DNA of 13,587 bases from Betaproteobacteria bacterium (GCA_018969885.1 JAGWXN010000060.1:1-13587); one strand, 5' to 3'; positions 1 through 6,984 are shown, counted from the stretch's first letter. The notes: generated from the letters alone by a model not told the origin. Numbers and translations are program-made.

Positions 1-1
1 G

Positions 2-736
2 CCGGCTGAGGCCCCGGTGGGCGTGTTCATGATCTACAACACGCCGCCCTTCACGATTGCGGTGAAGGCCAATGGCCCGATCAAGTCGCCCAAGGATCTC
101 GAGGGCCGCACCATTGGCGGCCCCGCCAATGACGGCGCGCTCAAGCTCTTCCCGGCCTTCTCAAAGGTGGCCAAGTTTGATGCGAGCAAGGTGTCGATAT
201 CAAACATGGCGCCCAATCTGCGAGAGCAGATGCTGCTGCGCGGCCAGGTTGACGGCATCTTTGGTTTCATCAACACGGTCTGGTTCAGTGCGCTGCTGGT
301 GGGCATCGATCCCGCCAAAGATCTGCGGTTCATCAATTACGTGGACCATGGCATGGATCTCTACTCCAACACGCTGCTGTTTTCGCGTAATTTCGTGCGC
401 GACAACCCGAAAGCGGTGGAGGGTTTCATTCGCGCGCTCAACCGTGCGGTGAAAGACGTGATTGCCAACCCGGAAGCGGGCATGGATGCGGTGATGAAGC
501 GCGAGCCGCTCCTCAAACGCGACCTCGAGCGGGACCGTCTCTTTGCCACGCTCAAGCAGGAAATGAGTCATCCAGAGATCGCCAAGATCGGGTTTGGTGA
601 CATTGATGTTGAGCGGATGAAGCGTGCGATCTCGATCGTCGTTGAATCAAACCAGCTGCCGCGCACACCGGCGGTTGAAGAAATCTTCAATCGCTCGTTC
701 CTGCCGCCGATGGCCGACCGGGTCATGCGCTTCTGA
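2..736 (+). CDS. ABC transporter substrate-binding protein, NMT1/SsuA-like (5' partial)
   Basis: This is the C-terminal part (about 245 residues) of a periplasmic solute-binding protein. The frame is open to the left edge, so the GTG at 17 is not a real start and the signal peptide lies outside the window. What is visible fits the NMT1/THI5-like (NitT/TauT) family: the lobe-hinge phrase IKSPKDLEGRTIGGP, then REQMLLRGQVDGIFGF, where the ligand-binding loop normally sits, then a helical end with FVRDNPKAVEGFIRALNRA, typical of this fold. Such proteins bind thiamine precursors, sulfonates, nitrate or pyrimidine-like compounds and hand them to an SsuB/SsuC-type ATPase and permease. That pair is encoded at 4238-5850, so this is probably its binding subunit, though enzyme genes separate them. 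The ligand is not readable. The next gene starts 34 bases downstream. Confidence 0.87.
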   Translation, partial: PAEAPVGVFMIYNTPPFTIAVKANGPIKSPKDLEGRTIGGPANDGALKLFPAFSKVAKFDASKVSISNMAPNLREQMLLRGQVDGIFGFINTVWFSALLVGIDPAKDLRFINYVDHGMDLYSNTLLFSRNFVRDNPKAVEGFIRALNRAVKDVIANPEAGMDAVMKREPLLKRDLERDRLFATLKQEMSHPEIAKIGFGDIDVERMKRAISIVVESNQLPRTPAVEEIFNRSFLPPMADRVMRF

Positions 737-770
737 AGCTTTTGACTCTGACACGGAGACTCGCCGGATC

Positions 771-1562
771 ATGGATCTGCAACTGAAAGACCAGGTGGTA
801 TTTATTACGGGGCCGGCCAAGGGTATGGGGCGGGCGATATCGCTCGCCTTTGCCCGCGAGGGCGCGAAGCTGGCGCTCGCCGGACGCGACACGGCGGCTA
901 TTGAGCCGGTCGCGGCGGAAGCGCGGGCGCTGGGGGTCGAGGCGATCGTACTGGGGTGCGACATCACCTCGGATACCCAGAGCGATGCCGCGGTCGCCCA
1001 GACCCTTGCGCGTTTCGGCAAGGTGGACGTGCTCGTCAATGTGGCGGGCGGGTCGGGTCCCATTGGCAAGACGGGTTGGGAAACCACCACCGACGAGTTC
1101 AATGAAATCGTTGAACTCAACATGACCGGCTGCTTCAACACCATGCGCGCCGTGCTACCCGGCATGATCGAGCGCCGTTCGGGCCGTATCGTGAATGTGG
1201 GCGGTACCTTCGGCATGCGCGGCCGCGCGGGACGCATGGCGTACTCGGCCTCGAAGTGGGGGCTGCGCGGCATCACCAAAAGCTTCGCGCTCGAGGCGGG
1301 CCCTTACGGCATCAACGTGAACTGCGTGGCGCCCGGCATGGTGGATGGGCCGCGGTTTCGCGAGAAGGTCTGCGCCAACATGGCGCAGAAACTGGGCATC
1401 ACGCTGGAAGAGGCAATGACGCGCCACGCCGCTGACTACGCGCTTCGCCGCGTCTCCACCGACGAGGATGTGGCGAACGCCTGCCTGTTTATGGCGAGCG
1501 TCGTGTCGCGCCAGATTACGGGCGTTGACCTGCCGGTTGATGGCGGCTGGGCCATGCTGTGA
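771..1562 (+). CDS. Short-chain dehydrogenase/reductase (SDR) with altered catalytic triad
   Basis: A 263-residue classical-length SDR and presumably a cytoplasmic NAD(P)-dependent oxidoreductase. The ATG at 771 puts VVFITGPAKGMGRAI at the usual N-terminal position; the TGxxxGxG nucleotide-binding motif is at about residues 14-21. Then come CDIT (cofactor-adenine Asp), NVAGG in place of the usual NNAG, the YSASK active site (Tyr158, Lys162), and a C-terminal PVDGGW typical of FabG-like enzymes. Aligned without gaps to FabG-type proteins, the catalytic serine 13 residues before Tyr falls on Gly145, with Thr146 beside it, so the Ser-Tyr-Lys set is incomplete. GGAG at 755-758 is a possible ribosome site but is 12 bases from ATG. 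It lies between the binding protein and two cyclic amidohydrolases, suggesting it acts on the imported compound or its product. The specific reaction is unknown. Confidence 0.9.
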   Translation: MDLQLKDQVVFITGPAKGMGRAISLAFAREGAKLALAGRDTAAIEPVAAEARALGVEAIVLGCDITSDTQSDAAVAQTLARFGKVDVLVNVAGGSGPIGKTGWETTTDEFNEIVELNMTGCFNTMRAVLPGMIERRSGRIVNVGGTFGMRGRAGRMAYSASKWGLRGITKSFALEAGPYGINVNCVAPGMVDGPRFREKVCANMAQKLGITLEEAMTRHAADYALRRVSTDEDVANACLFMASVVSRQITGVDLPVDGGWAML

Positions 1563-1566
1563 AGGA
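1561..1566 (+). promoter_or_regulatory. Ribosome binding site deciding the amidohydrolase start
   Basis: GAAGGA overlaps the SDR stop codon and is 7 bases upstream of ATG 1574. This supports 1574 rather than the GTG at 1559 or the ATG at 1583, all of which share the frame. Confidence 0.6.
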
Positions 1567-1573
1567 TGAATCA

Positions 1574-3088
1574 ATGAATGCAATGGTTGACTTGGTCATT
1601 CGGGGCGCTCAGGTGGTGAGTGGCACTGCGATCTACCGCGCGGCGGTGGCGGTAAACGGCGAGAAGATCGTGGCGGTGGGCGATGACGACCTCATGCCGC
1701 CTGCCCGAGAAACCGTGGATGCCACCGGCCTTTATCTGCTGCCGGGCGCAATTGATAGCCATGTGCATTTCCGTGATCCCGGCTATGTGCACAAAGAGAC
1801 CTGGAAGACCGGCTCTGCAGCTGCGGCGTGCGGCGGGGTTACCACCGTTTTCGAAATGCCAAACACCAACCCACCCACCGGAACGGTTGAAGCGTTGCGG
1901 ATGAAGCTGGACGCGGCACGATCCTCTTATGTCGACTACGGCATTCACGCGCTGTTTGGTGATGATTCCGTCGACCGGCTTGAAGAACTACTTGATGCCG
2001 GTGCCACCAGCTTCAAGGCCTTCGTGGGCAACACCTTTGGCAACCTGCCCGCGCCTACCGATGGCGCTTTGCTAGAGGGCTTCGAGACGCTCGCTGCGAG
2101 GGGTGTGCGCACGGTGGTGCACGCCGAAAATTCATCGATCATGGCGCGGCGCGAACTGAAGCTGAAGGCAATGGGTCGTACCGATCCCCTCGCGCATCTG
2201 GCAGCACGTCCTGCGGTGGCTGAAATCGAAGCCATTGGCCGGGTGATCACGCTGGCCGAATGGACGGGGGCCCGAATCCATATCGCGCATCACAGCTCGG
2301 CTGATTCGCTTTTTCTGATCCGTGAGGCCAAGCGCAGAGGCGTGGACATCACGGTTGAAACCTGCCCGCAATACATGCTGATCAATACCGATCACATGAA
2401 GAAGATCGGCGGCGTGTTGAGGCTCAACCCACCGATTCGCGAGCCGCGCCACAACGAGCCCATCTGGCAGGCGCTCAAAGAGGGCGTGATCGACATGATC
2501 GCGACCGATCACGCGCCGCACACACCGGAAGAGAAAACCCGCGAAGACATCTGGGCCTGCGACTGTGGCTTTCCCGGTGTCGAAACCCAAATGCCGCTCA
2601 TGCTCACCGAAGTCAACCGGGGGCGTGCCACGCTGATGGACTATGTTCGCTGGAGCGCCGAGGCGCCCGCGCGTGCCTGGGGGCTGTGGCCGCTCAAGGG
2701 TCGAATCGCGCCAGGCGCCCATGCGGATCTGGTGCTGATTGACATGAACCGGCGCGGGCGGCTGAACCAGGGGCGTCTGCAGTCGATCAGTCGCATTTCG
2801 CCCTGGCATGGCCGCACCGTGGTGGGTATGCCGCTACACACCATGGTGCGTGGCCGCTTTGTGATGCGCGATGGCCAACTGCTGCCCGATGCAGCGGGCT
2901 GGGGTGCGTCGGTCAAATCGATTCAGAGCATGCCGCCTCCCGCGCCTAGGAATACCGATTCCACCACGCGGGCGATCGCTCAACGCCCACCCGACGCACC
3001 GGCGTCGGCGTGCCCACCCGCAGGCGCGCAGGATTCGCTTTGGGCCGATGAGTCGTATCTCCATCCGCTTCCACGCACAGGCCAATGA
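1574..3088 (+). CDS. Dihydroorotase/allantoinase-type cyclic amidohydrolase
   Basis: A 504-residue member of the dihydroorotase/allantoinase/hydantoinase branch of the metal-dependent amidohydrolases, which hydrolyse cyclic amide bonds in ureide rings. The binuclear metal site is complete: HVHFRDPG (His63, His65), the probable carboxylated lysine in SFKAF (Lys148), VVHAEN (His183), HIAHHSS (His239) and ATDHAPHT (Asp312). HFRDPG is typical of dihydroorotases and allantoinases, while D-hydantoinases usually differ there. The N-terminal beta-sandwich (about 1-58) and its C-terminal return (GRIAPGAHADLVLID) are both present. After about residue 445 there is a 55-60 residue Pro/Ala-rich tail not expected in the family. 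The gene overlaps the next by ATGA, so the two ring-opening enzymes are probably made together. It could act on hydantoin, a dihydropyrimidine or allantoin-like compounds; which one cannot be decided here. Confidence 0.87.
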   Translation: MNAMVDLVIRGAQVVSGTAIYRAAVAVNGEKIVAVGDDDLMPPARETVDATGLYLLPGAIDSHVHFRDPGYVHKETWKTGSAAAACGGVTTVFEMPNTNPPTGTVEALRMKLDAARSSYVDYGIHALFGDDSVDRLEELLDAGATSFKAFVGNTFGNLPAPTDGALLEGFETLAARGVRTVVHAENSSIMARRELKLKAMGRTDPLAHLAARPAVAEIEAIGRVITLAEWTGARIHIAHHSSADSLFLIREAKRRGVDITVETCPQYMLINTDHMKKIGGVLRLNPPIREPRHNEPIWQALKEGVIDMIATDHAPHTPEEKTREDIWACDCGFPGVETQMPLMLTEVNRGRATLMDYVRWSAEAPARAWGLWPLKGRIAPGAHADLVLIDMNRRGRLNQGRLQSISRISPWHGRTVVGMPLHTMVRGRFVMRDGQLLPDAAGWGASVKSIQSMPPPAPRNTDSTTRAIAQRPPDAPASACPPAGAQDSLWADESYLHPLPRTGQ

Positions 3089-4221
3089 TCATGCGTGTTC
3101 AAAAGGTGAGTGTGCAGCGGGTGGCGGCGAGCGGTCCGGGCGACCTTGCGGGGGTGCGCGCCCTGATTGCAGCGGGCGAGCTCGACCCCCGCGCGATCGT
3201 GGCCGTCATGGGAAAAACCGAAGGCAATGGCTGCGTGAACGACCACACGCGCGAATACGCTAGCGTGATGTGGGCGGGACTGCTTGCCGAAGCGCTGGGC
3301 TGCACCACGGATGAGGCGCATCATCGGGTTGCGCTCGTGATGTCGGGCGGCACTGAGGGCGTGCTCTCGCCCCACTTCACGGTGTTCAGTCGCAGCTGGG
3401 TCGAGGTCGCCGAGCCTTCCGCCATCAAACGCATGGTGATCGGCTGCGCGCAGACGGCGGCGTTTTCGCCCGAGCAGCTGGGTCGTCTCGATCAGGTGCA
3501 GGCCACTGCGGATGCGGTCCGTGCGGCCATGAAAGACGCCGGGCTCACCGATCCGGCCGATGTGCATTTCGTGCAGGTGAAGTGCCCGCTCCTTACTTCA
3601 TCAAAGGTTGGCGACTGCCTGTCGCGAGGGCTTGAGCCGGTCACGCGCGACACCTACGAATCCATGGGCTATTCGCGGGGCGCTTCAGCACTTGGCGTGG
3701 CCGCCGCGCTGGGGGAGACCGATGTCGGCACTCTCTCGGATACCGACATCCTGTCTGATTGGGGACGCTTCTCCGGTCGCGCCTCGGTGTCGGCCGGCAT
3801 CGAACTCGACAGCAATGTGGTGATCGTATTTGGCCAGTCCACCCAGAGCGCCTCCGATGTCGCCATCGGCCACAGCGTGATGCATGACGCGATCGACGCC
3901 CGGTCGGTGCGCCGCATGTTGCGCGAGCAGTTTGGTCTTGATGTGGATGCCGAGGGCGGTGCGGGCGAGCGCCTGGTGAATCTGCTCGCGAAGGCCGAGG
4001 CGAGCCCGAATGGCCAGGTACGAGGCTCAAGGCACACCATGCTGAACGACTCTGACATTCACAGCACGCGACACGCCCGGGCGGCGGTGGGGGCAGTGCT
4101 CGCATCGGTGGCTGGCCACAGCGCGCTGTATGTGTCGGGCGGGGCAGAGCATCAGGGGCCACCAGGCGGTGGGCCGGTTGCCGCAATCGTCCGACTCCAA
4201 CCGGCGGCGTCCGCCGCCTGA
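3085..4221 (+). CDS. Ring-opening amidohydrolase, cyanuric acid hydrolase/barbiturase (AtzD/TrzD) family
   Basis: A 378-residue protein of the rare AtzD/TrzD fold, known only for cyanuric acid hydrolases and barbiturases. These open a six-membered ring (cyanurate to carboxybiuret, or barbiturate to ureidomalonate) using three pseudo-repeats that each carry a Ser-Lys pair. All three pairs are visible: Lys44 (GKTEGNGCVND) with Ser87 (MSGGTEGVLSPH), Lys166 (VQVKCPLLTSSKVGD) with Ser236 (ASVSAGIE), and Lys303 (LLAKAEAS) with Ser351 (VSGGAEHQGPPGGG). The last segment also carries the conserved metal-loop region. Length is normal, so the enzyme should be active. The start at 3085 overlaps the upstream stop (ATGA); ATG 3091 is an alternative. 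Cyanurate and barbiturate specificity cannot be told apart by eye. No biuret or allophanate hydrolase is nearby and a second cyclic amidohydrolase is, so I lean towards a barbiturate- or pyrimidine-like substrate. Confidence 0.93.
   Translation: MIMRVQKVSVQRVAASGPGDLAGVRALIAAGELDPRAIVAVMGKTEGNGCVNDHTREYASVMWAGLLAEALGCTTDEAHHRVALVMSGGTEGVLSPHFTVFSRSWVEVAEPSAIKRMVIGCAQTAAFSPEQLGRLDQVQATADAVRAAMKDAGLTDPADVHFVQVKCPLLTSSKVGDCLSRGLEPVTRDTYESMGYSRGASALGVAAALGETDVGTLSDTDILSDWGRFSGRASVSAGIELDSNVVIVFGQSTQSASDVAIGHSVMHDAIDARSVRRMLREQFGLDVDAEGGAGERLVNLLAKAEASPNGQVRGSRHTMLNDSDIHSTRHARAAVGAVLASVAGHSALYVSGGAEHQGPPGGGPVAAIVRLQPAASAA
4203..4218 (+). other. Short GC inverted repeat at the end of the barbiturase-family gene
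   Basis: GGCGGC and GCCGCC form a 6-bp stem around the 4-base loop GTCC, one base before the TGA at 4219. There is no T-run, so it is not an intrinsic terminator, and the operon continues 16 bases later. It could slow decay or adjust downstream translation, or be incidental in Ala/Pro-coding GC-rich DNA. Confidence 0.3.
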
Positions 4222-4237
4222 ACCCGTGAGGCAAGCG

Positions 4238-5074
4238 ATGTCAGACCCTTCCTTCATCGAACTGAGTGACGTGTCGTTGCGCTACGGCACGGGCACGGTC
4301 GCGCTCGCCCGCACCTCGCTCTCAATTGACGCCGGCGATTTTGTTGCGCTGGTGGGCCCCAGTGGCTGCGGCAAGTCCACCATTCTCAAGCTGGTGGCCG
4401 GGCTGCTCCAGCCGACCTCGGGAGGCGTGATTGTCCGGGGACGCGAGCAGGGTAGTCCGACCGCGGGTGGCGAGCGGCTCCGTCTGGGGATCGCGTTTCA
4501 GAACCCCACCATGCTGCCCTGGCTTACGATCCGCGAAAACGTGATGATTCCGCTCAAGATCGTGCCGCCGTTTCGGGCCAGCTATCGCGCCAAGCGTCAC
4601 GGTGAGTTTGCCGAGCGGGCTGAGGCGCTTCTTGCTCAGGTGGGACTCAAGGGCTTTGGCGACAAGCGGCCCTGGCAGTTGTCTGGCGGCATGCTTCAGC
4701 GCGCTTCGCTGTGCCGCGCGCTCATTCACGATCCGCAACTGCTGCTTCTTGATGAGCCTTTTGGCGCGCTGGACCAGTTCACCCGGGAAGAGTTGTGGGC
4801 CATCATGCAGAGCCTCTGGGTCGACCGTCGCCCGACCGTGCTGCTTGTGACGCACGACCTGCGTGAAGCCGCGTATCTCGCCAACCGAATTTGCGTGATG
4901 AGCTCGCGTCCAGGCCGGATTCTTGAGACGCGCGAGGTTCCCTTCGGCCGTCCGCGCACCATCGAGGCGAGCTACGCCCCCGAGATGGCCGCGCTGGTGC
5001 AGGCGCTCCGCATGCGCATTGCCGAAGCGCGCAGCCAGGAAGAAAGTGCCGACACCCAGGAGCTTGCAGCATGA
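4238..5074 (+). CDS. ABC transporter ATP-binding protein, SsuB/TauB-like
   Basis: A 278-residue ABC ATPase that should sit on the inner membrane face and power import. All motifs are intact: Walker A GPSGCGKST (40-48), Q-loop FQNPTMLPW (Gln88), signature LSGGM (148-152), Walker B LLLLDEPFGALD (168-179) and the H-loop VTHDLREA (His206). PTMLPWLTIRENV and FTREELW are typical of the nitrate/sulfonate/taurine-type ATPases that work with NMT1-like binding proteins. The ATG at 4238 is chosen because GAGG (4228-4231) lies 6 bases upstream and the family usually starts a few residues before the first strand; the frame is open further back but would overlap the amidohydrolase. It overlaps the permease gene by ATGA. 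Confidence 0.95.
   Translation: MSDPSFIELSDVSLRYGTGTVALARTSLSIDAGDFVALVGPSGCGKSTILKLVAGLLQPTSGGVIVRGREQGSPTAGGERLRLGIAFQNPTMLPWLTIRENVMIPLKIVPPFRASYRAKRHGEFAERAEALLAQVGLKGFGDKRPWQLSGGMLQRASLCRALIHDPQLLLLDEPFGALDQFTREELWAIMQSLWVDRRPTVLLVTHDLREAAYLANRICVMSSRPGRILETREVPFGRPRTIEASYAPEMAALVQALRMRIAEARSQEESADTQELAA
5058..5062 (+). promoter_or_regulatory. Ribosome binding site of the ABC permease gene
   Basis: AGGAG lies 8 bases before ATG 5071, inside the 3' end of the ATPase gene. This supports 5071 as the start even though it overlaps the ATPase stop codon. Confidence 0.65.
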
Positions 5075-5850
5075 CTCTGTCACCGCGTGTTCGTCAGCGC
5101 CTGTTGTCGGCGCTTGCCCTGCTGTCCTTCTTTGTCCTCTGGGAAGTGATCTGTCTGGCGGGGGGCGTCTCCGATCTGATCCTGCCGCGGCCCAGTCAGA
5201 TCGCTGCTGTGCTGTGGGAAAAGATGCCGCTTCTCTGGCCGCATACCGTTCAAACCCTTAAGACGACCCTGGCGGGTTTTGCGCTGGGGGTGCTGATCGG
5301 CATTGTGATTGGCGTAGCGATCGGTTCGTCCAGGCTCGCCTACGACGTGGCCTATCCGCTTCTGGTGGGCTTTTCCAGCATTCCGAAGGTGGCGGTGGTG
5401 CCGATCTTTGTGGTGTGGTTTGGTGCGGGCACTGTGCCAGCCATTCTCACCTCGATGGTGATCAGCATCTTCCCGGTGGTGGTCAATGTGGCCACGGGCC
5501 TGGCCAGCACCGAGCCCGAGCTCGAGGATGTGCTGAAGGTGCTCGGGGCAAGCCGCCGCGACGTGCTCTGGAATGTGAGTCTGCCGCGCGCCATGCCCTA
5601 TCTCTTCGCATCGCTCAAGATCGCCATCACGCTCGCCTTCGTGGGCACGGTGCTGGCAGAAACTGTCGCGGCGAATCGCGGGATCGGTAACGTCATGATC
5701 ATCGCTAGCGGCAACTTCGACGTGGCGCTGGTGTTCTCCGGGCTCGTTATTCTTGCCGCCCTGGGGGTCATGCTGTATCTGGTATCGTCGTGGCTCGAAT
5801 CGCGAGTCACCGGCTGGGCGCAGCGTAAAGGTGACATGGCGATGGTCTGA
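5071..5850 (+). CDS. ABC transporter permease, SsuC/TauC-like
   Basis: A 259-residue inner-membrane permease of the binding-protein-dependent transport family. About six hydrophobic segments are visible, near residues 12-30, 66-88, 95-115, 120-142, 175-196 and 217-240. The cytoplasmic EAA-type coupling loop is the stretch LEDVLKVLGASRRDVLW through NVSLPRAMPYLFASLK, with the Gly in the expected place. The N-terminal LPRPSQIAAVLWE is characteristic of the SsuC/TauC subgroup. With the ATPase encoded just upstream and the binding protein at the left edge it completes one importer. The gene ends 21 bases before the LOG-family gene. Confidence 0.95.
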   Translation: MTLSPRVRQRLLSALALLSFFVLWEVICLAGGVSDLILPRPSQIAAVLWEKMPLLWPHTVQTLKTTLAGFALGVLIGIVIGVAIGSSRLAYDVAYPLLVGFSSIPKVAVVPIFVVWFGAGTVPAILTSMVISIFPVVVNVATGLASTEPELEDVLKVLGASRRDVLWNVSLPRAMPYLFASLKIAITLAFVGTVLAETVAANRGIGNVMIIASGNFDVALVFSGLVILAALGVMLYLVSSWLESRVTGWAQRKGDMAMV

Positions 5851-5871
5851 ATCCCGGTTTTGGTGAGTGCC

Positions 5872-6552
5872 ATGGGTGATTCCCTGCATGATTCCGGCGG
5901 GCGGGGACACCCGACTCGCGTGCAGCAAGCGGATATTTCGCCGGCACCGCTCGGTCGCGTAGCGGTGTTTTGCGGTTCCAATTTCGGCAGCTCGCCTCAC
6001 TATGCCGAGGCGACCCGGTCGCTCGGGCGTGCGTTGGGCGAACGGGGCATCGGCCTCGTTTATGGCGGGACCCATATGGGTCTGATGGGTGTACTCGCTG
6101 ATGCGGCACTCGAAGCTGGGGCCGATGTCACCGGAATCATCAACCGGCGCCTTCATGAGCGCGGGCATCTGCACGACCGGCTCACGCGGCATGAAATCGT
6201 GTCCGATATGCGGGTCAGAAAGGCTCGCATGGGGGAACTGGCTGATGCCTTTATCGCTTTGCCGGGCGGATTGGGCACCCTGGAGGAACTGTTCGAGGCC
6301 GCAACGCTCACGCAACTGGGCGACCACAGCGGGCGAGCGGCCAAGCCCTGTGGTGCACTTAATGTGGCGGGCTTCTTCGACCCCATGCGCGCGCTCCTCG
6401 ATCGCGCGGTCGCCGAAGGCTTCATGAAATCGGCACACAACGACATGATCGTGATGTCGCCCGACCCGCAGCAACTTCTGGATGCGCTTGCCGGCTGGCA
6501 GGCGCCCGTCGTCAACAAATGGATCACCCCTTCTCAAGGAACCGGATCATGA
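5872..6552 (+). CDS. LOG family (TIGR00730) Rossmann-fold nucleotide phosphoribohydrolase-like protein
   Basis: A 226-residue protein of the LOG ('lysine decarboxylase-like', TIGR00730) family. Members cleave the N-glycosidic bond of nucleoside 5'-monophosphates to give a free base plus ribose 5-phosphate; plant members release cytokinins. The fold signature is present: VAVFCGSNFG (31-40), LVYGGTHMGLMG (62-73), DMRVRKARM (112-120, with Arg116) and the active-site loop PGGLGTLEELFEA (131-143). The usual MxxRKxxM pattern is kept, so activity is plausible. The first 25 or so residues are a poorly conserved extension. Starts at 5860 (TTG), 5863 (GTG) and 5872 (ATG) share the frame; I chose ATG 5872 because GGTGAG lies 4 bases upstream, but this is uncertain. 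In this operon it might free a base for the ring-opening enzymes, which is inference. Its stop overlaps the next start by ATGA. Confidence 0.85.
   Translation: MGDSLHDSGGRGHPTRVQQADISPAPLGRVAVFCGSNFGSSPHYAEATRSLGRALGERGIGLVYGGTHMGLMGVLADAALEAGADVTGIINRRLHERGHLHDRLTRHEIVSDMRVRKARMGELADAFIALPGGLGTLEELFEAATLTQLGDHSGRAAKPCGALNVAGFFDPMRALLDRAVAEGFMKSAHNDMIVMSPDPQQLLDALAGWQAPVVNKWITPSQGTGS
6536..6540 (+). promoter_or_regulatory. Ribosome binding site of the DUF3830 gene
   Basis: AAGGA lies 8 bases before ATG 6549 and inside the end of the LOG-family gene. It selects 6549 over the in-frame upstream ATG at 6519, which would extend the protein by 10 residues unlike the family. Confidence 0.65.
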
Positions 6553-6974
6553 AAATTCGCATCACTGCTGGCGGCCATCAGTTCATCGCCGAAACCAATC
6601 CCGATGCGCCGCGCACGGTGGCCGCCTTCGCCAAACTGCTGCCCTATCGTCAGAAAATCATCCATGTGCGCTGGAGCGGCGAAGGTTGCTGGGTGCCGCT
6701 TGGCGACTGGGTGCTGGAAGACGGCGAGGGCAAGGTGAGTTTCGAGAATGCGACCAGCCACCCGGCCCCGGGCGATATCCTGTTCTACCCCGGCGGCTAC
6801 AGCGAAACCGAAATCATCATGGCCTACGGTGCATGCTGCTTTGCGAGCAAGCTGGGTCAGCTGGCGGGCAATCATTTCCTCACCATCACCGAGGGTCGTG
6901 AAAACCTTCGCACGCTGGGCGTGAAAGTGCTCTGGGAAGGCGCGCAGGACATCGTGTTCGAAGCGATCGGCTGA
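6549..6974 (+). CDS. DUF3830 family protein (predicted cyclophilin-like fold)
   Basis: A 141-residue soluble protein with no signal peptide or membrane segment. It matches my memory of DUF3830: a beta start MKIRITAGGHQFIAET, then DAPRTVAAFAKLLPY, HVRWSGEGCWVPLGD, HPAPGDILFYPGGYSETEI, and a C-terminal strand region. By recollection a solved member has a cyclophilin-like fold and the function is unknown. Cyclophilin-like domains also build the allophanate hydrolase and 5-oxoprolinase (KipI/PxpB, PxpC) subunits, which act on ureides and cyclic amides, so a role in cyclic-ureide metabolism is an attractive inference here. WSGEGCWVPLG, PGDILFYPGG and the YGACCF cysteines are candidate ligand-contact sites. 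It is coupled to the LOG gene by ATGA, and the next gene starts 10 bases later. Confidence 0.75.
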   Translation: MKIRITAGGHQFIAETNPDAPRTVAAFAKLLPYRQKIIHVRWSGEGCWVPLGDWVLEDGEGKVSFENATSHPAPGDILFYPGGYSETEIIMAYGACCFASKLGQLAGNHFLTITEGRENLRTLGVKVLWEGAQDIVFEAIG

Positions 6975-6984
6975 GCCTGATCGG

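Noticed and set aside
2132..2809. Minus-strand open frame of 225 codons
   Set aside because: It lies wholly opposite the metal-binding core of the dihydroorotase-like enzyme and has no motifs of its own.
4203..4218. Intrinsic terminator after the AtzD/TrzD-family gene
   Set aside because: The stem is short, no T-run follows, and the ABC ATPase starts 16 bases after the gene ends.
5080..6537. Long minus-strand open frame of 485 codons
   Set aside because: It is antisense to the ABC permease and the LOG gene, both with clear family motifs. It is His/Arg-rich without domain signals, as expected from GC-rich third-position bias.
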